A stretch of 64,000 nt of DNA from Nocardioides mesophilus (GCF_014395785.1 NZ_CP060713.1:276501-340500), one strand, 5' to 3'; positions 1 through 9,198 are shown, numbered from the stretch's first letter. Translations and numbers: made by a program. The notes: generated by a model from the sequence alone, not told the origin.

Positions 1-477
1 GTTGCCCCAGGTGGTGCCGGTGACCTCGACCCGCACCGAGAGGTCGCACAGCGAGACCGCGGCGGCCGCGATCACGCCGCCCAGCCAGCCCCGGGCGACC
101 GCCCAGGCGAGCACCGCGGCCATCACCCAGAACGACGGAAGCGTCGAGGCGTGCCGCTCGAGCATCGCCTCGCTCTCCACCAGCGGGGTGGCCAGCAGCG
201 CCAGGCAGGTCACCACCAGGTCGGCGACGAGCAACGACGTACGCCGGCGCCGGGGCTCGTCGTAGGCCCAGGTGACCACCGCGGACCAGAGCACCATCGC
301 GGCCACCACCGCCCAGGCGAGCAGGGGCCGGGAGAACTCCGAGGAGCGCGCGGCGTTGAGCGCGACGGCGTAGACGAGGACCACGACCCGGACGACCGCC
401 ACCGCCCGGAACAGCGAGGTCTGGACCTGGACGCCCGAGGTCGCGGCGCCCCGGGTCAGGGACGTCAGGGCGCTCAC
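1..477 (-). CDS. MacS-family sensor histidine kinase, N-terminal part (cut by window edge)
   Basis: Reading leftwards from a GTG at 477, an open frame runs 159 codons to the window edge. It encodes an N-terminal membrane domain: hydrophobic segments near residues 24-42, 53-70, 82-98 and 114-145, separated by short Arg-rich loops. No catalytic domain is reached. The start overlaps the end of plsC by 3 bases, so the two are probably translationally coupled. In Nocardioides and relatives a MacS-type kinase commonly sits directly downstream of a plsC-like acyltransferase. The MacS name rests on that neighbourhood and the multi-pass N-terminus, not on kinase motifs. Confidence 0.6.
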   Translation of the reverse strand, partial: MSALTSLTRGAATSGVQVQTSLFRAVAVVRVVVLVYAVALNAARSSEFSRPLLAWAVVAAMVLWSAVVTWAYDEPRRRRTSLLVADLVVTCLALLATPLVESEAMLERHASTLPSFWVMAAVLAWAVARGWLGGVIAAAAVSLCDLSVRVEVTGTTWGN

Positions 478-478
478 C

Positions 479-1213
479 TCAGGAGGCTTTGAGCGCGGTG
501 CCGTCGGTGCCGTCGGTGCCGTCGGCCCGCTTGGCCTCCTTGTCGAGCGCCTTGGCCTGGGTGGCGTAGAGGTCGACGTACTCCTGGCCGCCGAGCCGCA
601 TGATCTCGTACATGATCTCGTCGGTGATCGAGCGCAGGATGAACCGGTCGTTCTCCAGCCCCTCGTAGCGCGAGAAGTCCAGCGGCTTGCCGAAGCGGAC
701 CAGCGGCCGGGTGACGGCGCCGAACTTCCGGCCCGGCGGGGCGACCACGTCGGTGCCGATCACGGCCACCGGGATCACCGGCACCTTGCTCTCCAGCGCC
801 AGCCGCGCCACCCCGGTGCGGCCGCGGTAGAGCTTGCCGTCGTGGGAGCGGGTGCCCTCGGGGTAGATACCGAACAGCTCGCCGCGGCCGAGGATCTTCA
901 TCGCCGAGGTCAGCGCCCCCTCGGCGGCGTCGGCGCCGGAGCGGTCGATCGGCACCTGCCCGGCGCCGGAGAAGAACTTCTTCTGGAACCAGCCCTTGAG
1001 GCCCGGGGTGGTGAAGTACTCCGCCTTCGCCACGAACGTCACCCGGCGCGGCAGCGTCAGCGGCATGAACAGCCAGTCGGCGTAGGAGAGGTGGTTGCTG
1101 GCCAGGATCGCCGGCCCCTCCAACGGCACGTTCTCCGCCCCCTCGGTGCGCGGTCGGAAGACGAGCTTGAGCAGCGGGCCCACCAGGACCCACTTCAGCA
1201 GCCAGTAGAACAC
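479..1213 (-). CDS. plsC: 1-acyl-sn-glycerol-3-phosphate acyltransferase (PlsC family)
   Basis: 244 aa. Transfers an acyl group to lysophosphatidate in membrane phospholipid synthesis, at the inner face of the membrane. The NHxxxxD catalytic motif is present as NHLSYAD near residue 40. The second conserved block, YPEGTRS, lies near residue 117. An N-terminal hydrophobic stretch (FYWLLKWVLVGPLL) fits membrane association. The C-terminus carries three DGT triplets encoded by a 9-bp tandem repeat. It is the probable counterpart of mycobacterial Rv2182c. It is transcribed divergently from the hydrolase at 1339, with 125 bp between them. Confidence 0.9.
   Translation of the reverse strand: MFYWLLKWVLVGPLLKLVFRPRTEGAENVPLEGPAILASNHLSYADWLFMPLTLPRRVTFVAKAEYFTTPGLKGWFQKKFFSGAGQVPIDRSGADAAEGALTSAMKILGRGELFGIYPEGTRSHDGKLYRGRTGVARLALESKVPVIPVAVIGTDVVAPPGRKFGAVTRPLVRFGKPLDFSRYEGLENDRFILRSITDEIMYEIMRLGGQEYVDLYATQAKALDKEAKRADGTDGTDGTALKAS
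497..523. repeat. Three tandem 9-bp units inside the plsC 3' end
   Basis: GGTGCCGTC occurs three times in a row. On the coding (minus) strand it encodes Asp-Gly-Thr three times near the plsC C-terminus. It is a short in-frame tandem repeat that could vary in copy number. Confidence 0.8.
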
Positions 1214-1338
1214 CCGCGTCTCCTCCGTCTTCCCCGTCCGCGGAAACCCTAGCCCGCCGCCCGCCCGCGTGCGACGATTCAGGCGTCGTCCCGATCAGGC
1301 GGCTGCCTCCGGCGGCCGTCACGCCCAGGAGTCCCACC

Positions 1339-2109
1339 GTGCCGCTCGCGTCCCACGCCGAACCGTTCTTCGCCGAGCCCACGCCGCGTGAGCCCGACGG
1401 TCAGCGGGTCGGGGTGCTGCTCAGCCACGGGTTCACCGGCTCCCCCGCCTCGATGGTCCCGTGGGGCCGGCACCTCGCCGCCCTCGGCTACGGCGTCGCG
1501 GTCCCGCGGCTGCCGGGGCACGGGACCACCTGGCAGGAGCTGAACCGCACCGAGTGGGCCGACTGGTACGCCGAGGTCGAGCGCTCCTTCGACAAGCTGC
1601 TCGCCGACTGCGACCAGGTAGTCGTCGGCGGGCTGTCGATGGGCGGCGGCCTGGTGCTGGCGCTGGCCGCGGCCCGACCCCGCGACGTCGCCGGCGTGGT
1701 GCTGGTGAACCCGGCGGTCAACACGGTCCGCAAGGACGTGCTCGCGCTGCCGGTGCTCAAGCACGTGGTGGCCTCCTTCCCCGGGATCATCAACGACATC
1801 AAGAAGCCCGGAATGGACGAGCACGGCTACACCCGCACCCCGCTGAAGGCGGCCCACTCGATGATGAGCACCTGGAGGCGGGTCCGTGAGGAGCTGCCCA
1901 AGGTGACCGCGCCGCTGCTGCTGTTCCGCTCCGCCGAGGACCACGTCGTCGACCCGTCGTCGGGGCGGATCATCGTCAGCCGGGTCTCCTCGCGCGACGT
2001 CACCGAGCGGATCCTTGAGAACAGCTACCACGTGGCTACGCTCGACCATGACGCCGACATGATCTTCGAGGAGTCGGTGCAGTTCGTACGACGAGTGACG
2101 GGACCATGA
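1339..2109 (+). CDS. alpha/beta hydrolase (carboxylesterase / monoacylglycerol lipase-like)
   Basis: 256 aa from a GTG start. A serine hydrolase of the alpha/beta fold with a readable catalytic triad: nucleophile Ser100 in GLSMG, Asp205 (or Asp201) in the EDHVVD stretch, and His231 in SYHVAT. The HGFTG motif near residue 30 forms the oxyanion-hole region. It resembles bacterial esterases and monoacylglycerol lipases of about 250 aa. The stop overlaps the next gene as ATGA, so the two are co-translated. Position next to plsC suggests a lipid substrate, but none can be named. Confidence 0.85.
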   Translation: MPLASHAEPFFAEPTPREPDGQRVGVLLSHGFTGSPASMVPWGRHLAALGYGVAVPRLPGHGTTWQELNRTEWADWYAEVERSFDKLLADCDQVVVGGLSMGGGLVLALAAARPRDVAGVVLVNPAVNTVRKDVLALPVLKHVVASFPGIINDIKKPGMDEHGYTRTPLKAAHSMMSTWRRVREELPKVTAPLLLFRSAEDHVVDPSSGRIIVSRVSSRDVTERILENSYHVATLDHDADMIFEESVQFVRRVTGP

Positions 2110-2597
2110 CGCACCCACCCGAGGACCGCCCGCCCGAGGAGCCGACCGGCGCCTCCGAGGCGGAGCCCGCCCTCGACGACGACGCCGTCTGGCGCGAGAT
2201 CATCGCCAACTACGGCGACCGCGCCGAACTCCCCGAGGCCGAGGAGCCCACGCCGGCCCCCCGGCGCAGCGTCTTCGACCGCAGCTACCTCGACGCCCAG
2301 CTCGAGGCCTCGAGCACCGAGCTGAACACCACCGCCTCCTGGGACGACGAGGGGCACTTCGTGCCGCCGCCCCCGCCGCCGCTGCCGGAGGTGGAGCCGC
2401 GCCGCCGGCTCGCCTGGGCGGGCTTGTTCGGGGCGCCGCTGCTGATGCTGATCGGCGTGATCTTCGACTACCGCTACCCCACCTGGCTGGGCGGGATGCT
2501 GGTGCTCGGCTTCGTCGGCGGTTTCGTCTACCTGGTCGCGACGATGTCGCGCAAGCGCCGCGACGACTGGTCGGGCGACGACGGGGCGGTTGTGTAA
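2106..2597 (+). CDS. conserved actinobacterial membrane protein, unknown function
   Basis: 163 aa. An acidic, Pro-rich cytoplasmic N-terminal half (about residues 1-95, with a run of six prolines) is followed by two membrane segments near residues 103-122 and 131-150 and a basic tail. It is coupled to the upstream hydrolase by an ATGA overlap. No functional motif is visible. Confidence 0.75.
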   Translation: MTHPPEDRPPEEPTGASEAEPALDDDAVWREIIANYGDRAELPEAEEPTPAPRRSVFDRSYLDAQLEASSTELNTTASWDDEGHFVPPPPPPLPEVEPRRRLAWAGLFGAPLLMLIGVIFDYRYPTWLGGMLVLGFVGGFVYLVATMSRKRRDDWSGDDGAVV

Positions 2598-2656
2598 CCA
2601 TCTCCTTCGAGGGTCGCGTGTCTGCGCCGCCCCGCCTCGCGCGCGAAGGAGCTCCA

Positions 2657-3901
2657 GTGTCGGTCACCGAGAACGTCGAGATCGCCGGTCACCTGATGGA
2701 CACCGGTGTGCTCTCCCGGGTCCTCGACGACATCCGGGAGTACGGCGGCGACTGGGTCATCGACAAGATCGACGTCGGCCGCGAGTCCACCGATGTCTCG
2801 CACGCGTTCATCACCGTCTCGACCGACGACGACGAGGCCCTCCAGCGGCTGCTGATGCGGCTGCAGACCCGCGGCGTCAACATGGTCGACCCGGGCCGGG
2901 CCGAGACCGAGACTGCCGACATGGACGGCGTCTTCCCCGACGGCTTCTACTCCACCACCAACCTCGAGACCAAGGTCCGCATCGACGGCCGCTGGGTGGC
3001 GGTGGACAACCCGGAGATGGACTGCGGGCTCATCGTCGACGACTCCGGTGACGCGCTCCGCGTCTACACGCTGCCGATGGCGGACGTGAAGGCCGGCATG
3101 AAGGTGGTCTGCAGCGCCTCCGGGGTCCGGGTCACCGCCCCGCTGAACGAGAAGATCGAGGGCGGCTTCGGCTTCATGGAGTCCGACGTCTCGAGCGAGA
3201 AGCCGCAGGCGGTGCTTGTCCGGCAGGTCGCCGACGGTATGCGCGAGGCGAAGGAGGCCGGCAAGAAAGTGCTGTGGGTCGGCGGCCCCGGCGTCGTGCA
3301 CACCGGCGCGGCCCCGGCGATGATGGCACTGGTGCACGCCGGGTTCGTCGACGTGCTCTTCGCCGGCAACGCGCTCGCCACCCACGACATCGAGTCCTCG
3401 CTCTACGGCACCTCGCTCGGCGTCGACCTGGCCCAGGGCCGCGGCGTCGAGCACGGCCACGAGCACCACATCCGGGCGCTGAACACGATCCGCAAGGCCG
3501 GCTCGATCCGGCACGCGGTCGAGCAGGGGGTGCTGACCGGCGGCATCATGCACGCGCTGGTGACTCACGACAAGGAGTTCGTGCTGGTCGGCTCGGTGCG
3601 CGACGACGGGCCGCTGCCCGACGTCTACACCGACGTGATCGAGGGTCAGCGGGCGATGCGGGCCGCGCTGCCGGGCGTCGGCTTCTGCGTGATGGTGGCG
3701 ACGATGCTGCACTCGGTGGCGACCGGGAACATCCTCCCGGCCTCGATCCCGCTGGTCTGCGTCGACATCAACCCGGCCACCGTCACCAAGCTCGCCGATC
3801 GCGGCTCCTCCCAGGCCAAGGGCATCGTCACCGACGTCGGGCTGTTCCTCGAGCAGCTCGCGATGGAGCTGGTGCCGGACTACCGGATCCGCCGCGACTG
3901 A
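2657..3901 (+). CDS. TIGR00300 family protein (LOR/SDH-region, ornithine cyclodeaminase-like)
   Basis: 414 aa. The GTG at 2657 is chosen because GAAGGAG lies 5 bases upstream; an in-frame start at 2618 has no such site. The N-terminal block (to about residue 90) looks like the LOR/SDH conserved region. The remainder contains the Gly-rich LWVGGPGVVHTG, FAGNALATHDIE and DINPATVTKL blocks typical of the family. Family members in archaea and cyanobacteria are linked to ornithine or arginine breakdown. That activity in actinobacteria is inference. No arginine catabolic genes lie nearby. Confidence 0.75.
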   Translation: MSVTENVEIAGHLMDTGVLSRVLDDIREYGGDWVIDKIDVGRESTDVSHAFITVSTDDDEALQRLLMRLQTRGVNMVDPGRAETETADMDGVFPDGFYSTTNLETKVRIDGRWVAVDNPEMDCGLIVDDSGDALRVYTLPMADVKAGMKVVCSASGVRVTAPLNEKIEGGFGFMESDVSSEKPQAVLVRQVADGMREAKEAGKKVLWVGGPGVVHTGAAPAMMALVHAGFVDVLFAGNALATHDIESSLYGTSLGVDLAQGRGVEHGHEHHIRALNTIRKAGSIRHAVEQGVLTGGIMHALVTHDKEFVLVGSVRDDGPLPDVYTDVIEGQRAMRAALPGVGFCVMVATMLHSVATGNILPASIPLVCVDINPATVTKLADRGSSQAKGIVTDVGLFLEQLAMELVPDYRIRRD

Positions 3902-3941
3902 CCCGCCCGTCTCGGGCTGTCTGGGTGGCAGGTCGCCCTCG

Positions 3942-5228
3942 CTACCGGGACAGGTGCAGCTGGTCCGGGGGGACGTACACGTTGGTGTTCAGCGTGTAGT
4001 TCGACTTCAGACAGGCCGGGTTGCCATTGAACTCCAGCGTGTGCACCACGATCAGCGCCTGGCTCGTCTTGGTGCAGCCGTTGCCGTCGTAGCGCATCTT
4101 GGCGGAGTAGGCGTAGATGGTTCCGATGTAGAGCGAGGTGCCCTCCCCGCTGAGCTGCAGGTCGCTGGTGTTCAGCCGGTCGTAGGCGATCGCGAGCCCC
4201 TTGGTCGGACCGCTGGCCGGCGCGGTGATCTGGATGTTGCCGTTGCCGGCGCCGTCCAGCCAGCCGCCGTCCTGGCCCGGGGCGCCGCAGGGCGTCACCG
4301 CGCCGACGGTGCCGCAGGTGAAGAACAGCGTGACCCCGGACGTCGCGTCGAGCGCCGACGTGCCGGAGAAGTCCCACTCGCCGGTGATCACGTAGAGCCC
4401 GGGCAACAGGGTGCAGGTCCCGTTCGGGAAGTTGTAGCCGCCGTAGATTCCGGGTCCGTCGACGCACGGGTTGCTCTTCAGCGTCAGCCCCCCGAAGGGA
4501 GACGCCGGCAACGGGTAGCTGCCGAGCGGGTCCGGGATCGGCTCCTGCCCGGTGATCGGGTCCGGGCTGTAGCCGTCGAGCGGGCCGGAGGCGGTGCCTT
4601 CCACACTGATGATGCCGTCGGTGGCGACCAGGCCGTTGTTCTGGATGTTGACGCTGCCGTTGATCGACACGTCACCCCCGGAGATGTAGGCGTCGCCGTT
4701 CTGAAAGTCGTGGTATCCCTCGCCGACGATGCACAACCCGCAGTCGGCGACTCCGCCGAGCCGCATCGAAGCCTCCGCCACCGCGGAGATGCCGACGCTG
4801 TTCGTGCCGAGCAGCGGCGCGAAGGCGAGGTGCACCGTCTTGACCGGCGCCAGCACCCGCATCTTGGACGGCGCTGTGGGGTTGTCGAGGGAGATGCAGG
4901 AGGTCGTGGTGGGCTGGTAGGGCAGCGGGCTGGGGTCGACGCAGCCTGACCAGTCGGCTTCGGTGACCCGGTAGTTCTTCGCTGCGTAGGACTTGGCCGC
5001 GCCTACTGCGCCGGTGATGTCGGGGGTGGCGGTTCCGCCGAGGTAGAGCGCGTTGGCGCCGGCGAGAGCGGAGGAGTCCGAGGCAGCCTGTGCCTCGCGG
5101 CGCACGACTCTGGCCTGACCGAGGTCCACCACCAGCGCGGCGATCCCGAAGAGCAGCAGTGTCATCGCCGCGACCATCAGCACGACCGCGCCCTGCTCGT
5201 CGCGCCGGCGTGCTCCCAGCCGACTCAC
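3942..5228 (-). CDS. TadG-like pilus assembly protein (copy 1)
   Basis: 428 aa from a GTG that overlaps the stop of the upstream tadE-like gene (GTGA); an ATG at 5243 is an alternative. The N-terminus has the TadE/G signature: a basic leader, EQGAVVLMVAAM, one membrane segment, then ALVVDLGQARVVRREAQAASDSSALAGA. The rest (about 170-428) is a Gly/Asn/Ser-rich extracellular region suggesting beta structure, with several Cys. No VWA motif is seen. It forms a two-gene unit with the TadE-like protein and converges on the TIGR00300 gene 40 bp away. Paralogue of the protein at 7259-9193. Confidence 0.8.
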   Translation of the reverse strand: MSRLGARRRDEQGAVVLMVAAMTLLLFGIAALVVDLGQARVVRREAQAASDSSALAGANALYLGGTATPDITGAVGAAKSYAAKNYRVTEADWSGCVDPSPLPYQPTTTSCISLDNPTAPSKMRVLAPVKTVHLAFAPLLGTNSVGISAVAEASMRLGGVADCGLCIVGEGYHDFQNGDAYISGGDVSINGSVNIQNNGLVATDGIISVEGTASGPLDGYSPDPITGQEPIPDPLGSYPLPASPFGGLTLKSNPCVDGPGIYGGYNFPNGTCTLLPGLYVITGEWDFSGTSALDATSGVTLFFTCGTVGAVTPCGAPGQDGGWLDGAGNGNIQITAPASGPTKGLAIAYDRLNTSDLQLSGEGTSLYIGTIYAYSAKMRYDGNGCTKTSQALIVVHTLEFNGNPACLKSNYTLNTNVYVPPDQLHLSR

Positions 5229-5734
5229 GTGCACCATGACCACGAGACACCGGACGGCGGGACCTCCTCACCTCCGGTCTCGACCTGGCCGGGGGTGGCG
5301 GTCTCGATCGACATCCGGGAGGCGAACCGGATGATGCGGTCGTTGGGCAGCGGCACGAGGCCGGGAAGCCGGTCAGCCTTGATCATCCCGCAGACCACCA
5401 GCTCCTTGCCGCGCACCCACCCGTCGGGCAGCAGGACCTTGACGTAGGTCTTGCCGGTGTAGGCCGCCACCTCGCTCTTGGTCGTGCACACCAGGTTCTT
5501 GACGTTGGCAGACGGCGCGATCGAGTAGGTGGTCGCGCAGGAGCTGACGGCGCCGTAGTTCGCCACCACGCCCTGCCGAGACGCCTCGCGCAGTCCTTGT
5601 CGGAGGTTCATGGAGTCGTTGAGCCACAACCCGTAGGTGATCGTGCCGAAGAGCACGGCGAAGAGGAGCGGCGAGATGAGGCCGAACTCGAGCGCGGCCG
5701 CGCCGCGCTCGCGACGTCGATCTGTCCAGCGCAC
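5225..5734 (-). CDS. TadE-like pseudopilin (copy 1)
   Basis: 169 aa. The GTG at 5734 is preferred because AGGAGG sits 6 bases upstream; an ATG at 5791 would add a leader that looks untranslated. The RERGAAALEFGL motif followed by a 20-residue membrane segment marks a TadE-type minor pseudopilin. The Gly-Ala-x-x-x-Glu pattern is the usual prepilin processing site. Two extracellular Cys pairs are present. First gene of a two-gene operon with tadG copy 1. Confidence 0.85.
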   Translation of the reverse strand: MRWTDRRRERGAAALEFGLISPLLFAVLFGTITYGLWLNDSMNLRQGLREASRQGVVANYGAVSSCATTYSIAPSANVKNLVCTTKSEVAAYTGKTYVKVLLPDGWVRGKELVVCGMIKADRLPGLVPLPNDRIIRFASRMSIETATPGQVETGGEEVPPSGVSWSWCT

Positions 5735-5861
5735 GCCGTGCCTCCTCGAAGTAGGACATAGGCCCCTTAAAAGGAGTAACGGCATCTGCACGTCCTGACT
5801 GAACGGCCGAGCGGCAAGATGGCCCGTAATGACTAGCCAGAATGATCCACCTTTGCGTTGA

Positions 5862-6539
5862 TCAGAGCTCGACCTCGAGGACGACCGGCCGGTGATCGCT
5901 GCCGCGCGCCAACAGGGCCGGACTCACGCCGGGGTGGCCATGGTGGATCACCTGGGCGGCGCCGCGGACGAGCAGAGCATCGATCCGCTTCGTCGGCTCG
6001 TCGGCCGGGAAGGTGAGCCACGACCGGTCCCCGTGATCCACGAAACCGCCCGCGCGCAGCCGCTGCCAGGCGGGACCGCTGGGCGGCTCATTCAGGTCGC
6101 CCCCGATGATCACCGGTCCACGCAGTCGCTGGGCCGCCGCTAGCACCTGCGTTGCCTCGTGGAGCCGTCGGCGTGGATCCAGGCTGAGGTGGCAGCTGAC
6201 GACGCCGAACAGCCGTCCGCCGGTCCGCAGCTGTGCCCAAGCGATCCCCCGTCGAGGCTGGAACAGCGGCTGTCTCACGCGTTTCGACGCGGCCGACTCC
6301 ACCACGACGCTCGGGGCGGTCAGGATCAGGTTTGAGCCAGCCGGGCGGCCGCCGGTGACCATACGTAGGCCCCACCGGTCTGCGCAGGCCACGCAACGCC
6401 GCTTCCACACAACCGGGTTCTTCGGCGCCTCGTTAACCAGCATCACGTCTACGTCGAGGTTCCGCATTACCTCGTCGAGGGCGGCGCCCCGGCGCCCACC
6501 CAGCCAAACGTTGTACGTCGCGACCCGCAAGGACGGCAA
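5862..6539 (-). CDS. endonuclease/exonuclease/phosphatase (EEP) family protein
   Basis: 225 aa from a TTG start with GGAG 7 bases upstream. It carries EEP-fold metal and catalytic motifs in order: TYNVW near residue 8, the acidic NEAP near residue 36, GDLNEPP near residue 147 and SDHRPVV near residue 213. The family includes DNases, sphingomyelinases and inositol phosphatases, and the substrate cannot be told. No signal peptide is seen. It lies between two divergent TadE/TadG modules, a placement with no known mechanistic link. Confidence 0.8.
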   Translation of the reverse strand: MPSLRVATYNVWLGGRRGAALDEVMRNLDVDVMLVNEAPKNPVVWKRRCVACADRWGLRMVTGGRPAGSNLILTAPSVVVESAASKRVRQPLFQPRRGIAWAQLRTGGRLFGVVSCHLSLDPRRRLHEATQVLAAAQRLRGPVIIGGDLNEPPSGPAWQRLRAGGFVDHGDRSWLTFPADEPTKRIDALLVRGAAQVIHHGHPGVSPALLARGSDHRPVVLEVEL

Positions 6540-6692
6540 TTTCTCACTCCCCGACTATTGAAGACCACCGTGCGTTCGCTTTGTCCGAACGGTTGGCCCA
6601 CTACCCAATCGGGCCATATGAGCCTATTACGCAACGGTGCCTGGATGCCGCGCCTATCGTCTTCCCTGGGGAACTAACAGCTAGGGGACACG

Positions 6693-7259
6693 ATGCTCAG
6701 ACGTGCGCTCGCAATGCGAGGACGCGGCTACCGAGCGCACCGCCAGTCGGGCGCCGTGGCAGTCGAGTTCGCCCTTGTGCTTCCCCTGCTCGCGATGCTG
6801 CTCCTGGGAATCGTCACGGCCGGCATCGGGTTCGCACAGGCGATCAGCGTCGCTAACGCCGTCCGGGAAGGTTCCCGGTTCGGCGCCACGAGCATTCCTG
6901 CCTCGACCGCCCCGCCCTACACAGATCTTCAGTGGACGAACTGGGCAGCGGACGTCAACAGTCGCACTGCGGCCATGCTGGTCGACACATCAGCCGGTCA
7001 GGCGACGGTGTGCACCCAGGTCTGGAAAAACAGCACCTCCGTCGCTGCCGTTCCGACCCAGGTCCTGAGCTCCCCCGCCTGCGTGGTCGGATCGCAGAAC
7101 GTTGCCGGCGGGAGCGCCCCGACGCCGCCGAGCGTCGATCCGAACGCTTGTGTCGTCACGGTGTGGGCGTTGCGGCAGATCCGAATCAATGCGCTCCTGA
7201 TCAACATGAATCCCACTGTCCGCCGCGACTCGATTGCCCGGTACGAAAGAAGCTGTTGA
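6693..7259 (+). CDS. TadE-like pseudopilin (copy 2)
   Basis: 188 aa from ATG, preceded by AGGGGA. The N-terminal SGAVAVEFALVLPLLAML is the TadE processing and membrane motif (Gly, then Glu five residues on), followed by IGFAQAISVANAVREGSRFGA typical of TadE. The extracellular part has Cys residues. The stop overlaps the tadG start (TGATG). It is divergent from the EEP gene, with 153 bp between them. It is the mirror of the tadE/tadG pair at 5734-3942. Confidence 0.87.
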   Translation: MLRRALAMRGRGYRAHRQSGAVAVEFALVLPLLAMLLLGIVTAGIGFAQAISVANAVREGSRFGATSIPASTAPPYTDLQWTNWAADVNSRTAAMLVDTSAGQATVCTQVWKNSTSVAAVPTQVLSSPACVVGSQNVAGGSAPTPPSVDPNACVVTVWALRQIRINALLINMNPTVRRDSIARYERSC

Positions 7260-9193
7260 TGAAGCGGGACCATGTCCGTCGCGGCCATGACCGTGACGAA
7301 GCAGGAGCCGTGGCCATTCTTGTGGCCGTCTGTTTGACTATGCTGCTGATCGCGACCGCCATGGTGCTCGACTTCGGTCTGGCTCGCGTCGACCGGCAGA
7401 CCAACAAGGCACAGGCGGACTCCGCCGCACTAGCTGGCGCGCGGTCCATGGGAGCTGACTACCGCAACACCAAGCCGTGGGCGGGGGTGTGCACGGCAGT
7501 CAGCTACCTCAAGGCGGAATACTCGGCCTACTCGATTACCGACTCGTGGCAGACCGGAGCCGGAGCCCCTGTGTCTGCCCCCTGCACGGACACCGCGCTC
7601 CTCAATACCGCGTGCACGCCAAGCACGGCGTCCTCGTGGGCCGTTTACAGAGGCACGGTCGGAGCCGCGGCCAGTCCACGACTGCTGATCGAGGTGCGGG
7701 CCGGCTACGACGTGGGTGACAGCACCGCCTTCCCCGAGGAGTTGTACACGACGCTGTCCAACGACCGCGGCACCGCAAGCGCGGGCGGCTGTGACAACCT
7801 CGCGGTGATCGTCACGCAAAAGCGCAAACCCGGCCTAGGAAGCCTCGCGACCAGCGGAGACGTCACCACCCGCATTCGTTCCGTCGGACGCGTGGTCCTG
7901 GGCCAGAACGGAAAGGCGCCGGTCGCCCTGCTGATCCTCGAGCAGCTCGACTGCTCGGCCATCAACACCGACGGCAACACCACGCGGTTGTTCGTGCACG
8001 GAGCCGGAGACCGGCCTGGCCTCATCCATTCGGACAGCCTCGGGACCACCCCGGGGAACGCGGGTGGGTGCAACAGCAACCAGATCGTCGGTGGCAGTGG
8101 CACCATCAAGGCCTTCCGGGCGGCGACCGGAGGCGCAGCGGGCGTCATCGGGATCCGGGCCCTCCTGCCGGGCGCGGGCGGCAACCCGGCCAAAGCCTAT
8201 GACCCGCCCCTTGCAGTGCAGGCCGAGGGCGCTCCGGGGAGCCTCCCCGAAGGCCGGCCGCTCGTCACGCGCGCTCCCGTGGACTCGCGTTATCTGTCCA
8301 CGGTGACCAGCAAAGCCGCTTCCGTGTGGCCGATGTTCTCGTGGGACCAGGCCACCGCACAGGGACTCGGATATCAGTGGATCACGCCCCCCAACTGCGG
8401 CGGCAGCGGCATCCAGCCGACCTACACACTGGACAAGGTGTATATCAACTGCCCAGGCGGCGCTGTGTTCGCTACCAGCACGTTCAACGGCACGTCGATG
8501 ATCGTCAATGGCTCGCTGACGGTGAAGAGCGGCGAGATCTTGCGGATGCCGAACGTCACCCAGCTCTACGTGAAGGGTCCCGGCACCAGCGCTCAGAACG
8601 ACAAGGGGCTCGATATCGGCGGCACGCTCGCCGTACACGACGGCGGCCAGTCGTCGTGCGCCCTCACGGACTCCGCCACGTCAGGTCGTGCGGAGCTCGT
8701 CGTCGGTAGCGGCTTCGTGAATCAGAGCGTCACCAACTCGGTTCTCCGCCTTTGTCACACCAGCGTGATCACCCTGGGCAACACCACAGCGATGCCTACA
8801 TACCAAGACCCGGCGCCCCCGCCCAGCGACAACTCACGCAACGGCTACCTGAACATCAACGGTGGAGCCCAGGATTGGAGCGCGCCCAACGCGAAACCGG
8901 GTCTGCCCGCCAACCAAACCGACTGGGACAACTTCGAAGACCTCGCCATGTGGACCGAAACCTCGCTTCCCAGCAATATCGGCGGTAACGGCAACATGAC
9001 ACTCCAAGGGATCTTCATGCTGCCGAACGCCAACCCTTTCAAGATCGGCGGAACGGGCACCCAAATCGTCACGAACTCGCAGTACGTCGTCCGCAAGCTT
9101 CAGGCATCGGGTGGTGGCGTGCTGGACATGGCGCCGGACGCAAACGACGCCGTGCTGGTGAACTACTTCGGGGACTACGTCCTCGTGAGGTGA
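7259..9193 (+). CDS. TadG-like pilus assembly protein (copy 2)
   Basis: 644 aa. The frame is open upstream of 7259, but the ATG at 7259 overlaps the tadE stop by one base and gives a proper TadG N-terminus: basic leader, EAGAVAILVAVCLTMLLI membrane segment, then DFGLARVDRQTNKAQADSAA. The long C-terminal portion (about 150-644) is rich in Gly, Asn, Ser and Thr with repeated short hydrophobic strands, suggesting an extracellular beta-solenoid-like region. It is about 200 residues longer than copy 1. It converges with the glucokinase gene, 5 bp apart. Confidence 0.8.
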   Translation: MKRDHVRRGHDRDEAGAVAILVAVCLTMLLIATAMVLDFGLARVDRQTNKAQADSAALAGARSMGADYRNTKPWAGVCTAVSYLKAEYSAYSITDSWQTGAGAPVSAPCTDTALLNTACTPSTASSWAVYRGTVGAAASPRLLIEVRAGYDVGDSTAFPEELYTTLSNDRGTASAGGCDNLAVIVTQKRKPGLGSLATSGDVTTRIRSVGRVVLGQNGKAPVALLILEQLDCSAINTDGNTTRLFVHGAGDRPGLIHSDSLGTTPGNAGGCNSNQIVGGSGTIKAFRAATGGAAGVIGIRALLPGAGGNPAKAYDPPLAVQAEGAPGSLPEGRPLVTRAPVDSRYLSTVTSKAASVWPMFSWDQATAQGLGYQWITPPNCGGSGIQPTYTLDKVYINCPGGAVFATSTFNGTSMIVNGSLTVKSGEILRMPNVTQLYVKGPGTSAQNDKGLDIGGTLAVHDGGQSSCALTDSATSGRAELVVGSGFVNQSVTNSVLRLCHTSVITLGNTTAMPTYQDPAPPPSDNSRNGYLNINGGAQDWSAPNAKPGLPANQTDWDNFEDLAMWTETSLPSNIGGNGNMTLQGIFMLPNANPFKIGGTGTQIVTNSQYVVRKLQASGGGVLDMAPDANDAVLVNYFGDYVLVR

Positions 9194-9198
9194 CGCGC

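Noticed and set aside
6932-7258. Start of TadG copy 2 at 6932
   Set aside because: The open frame overlaps tadE, and its translation before 7259 is not TadG-like. The ATG at 7259 overlaps the tadE stop and is followed by the proper leader.
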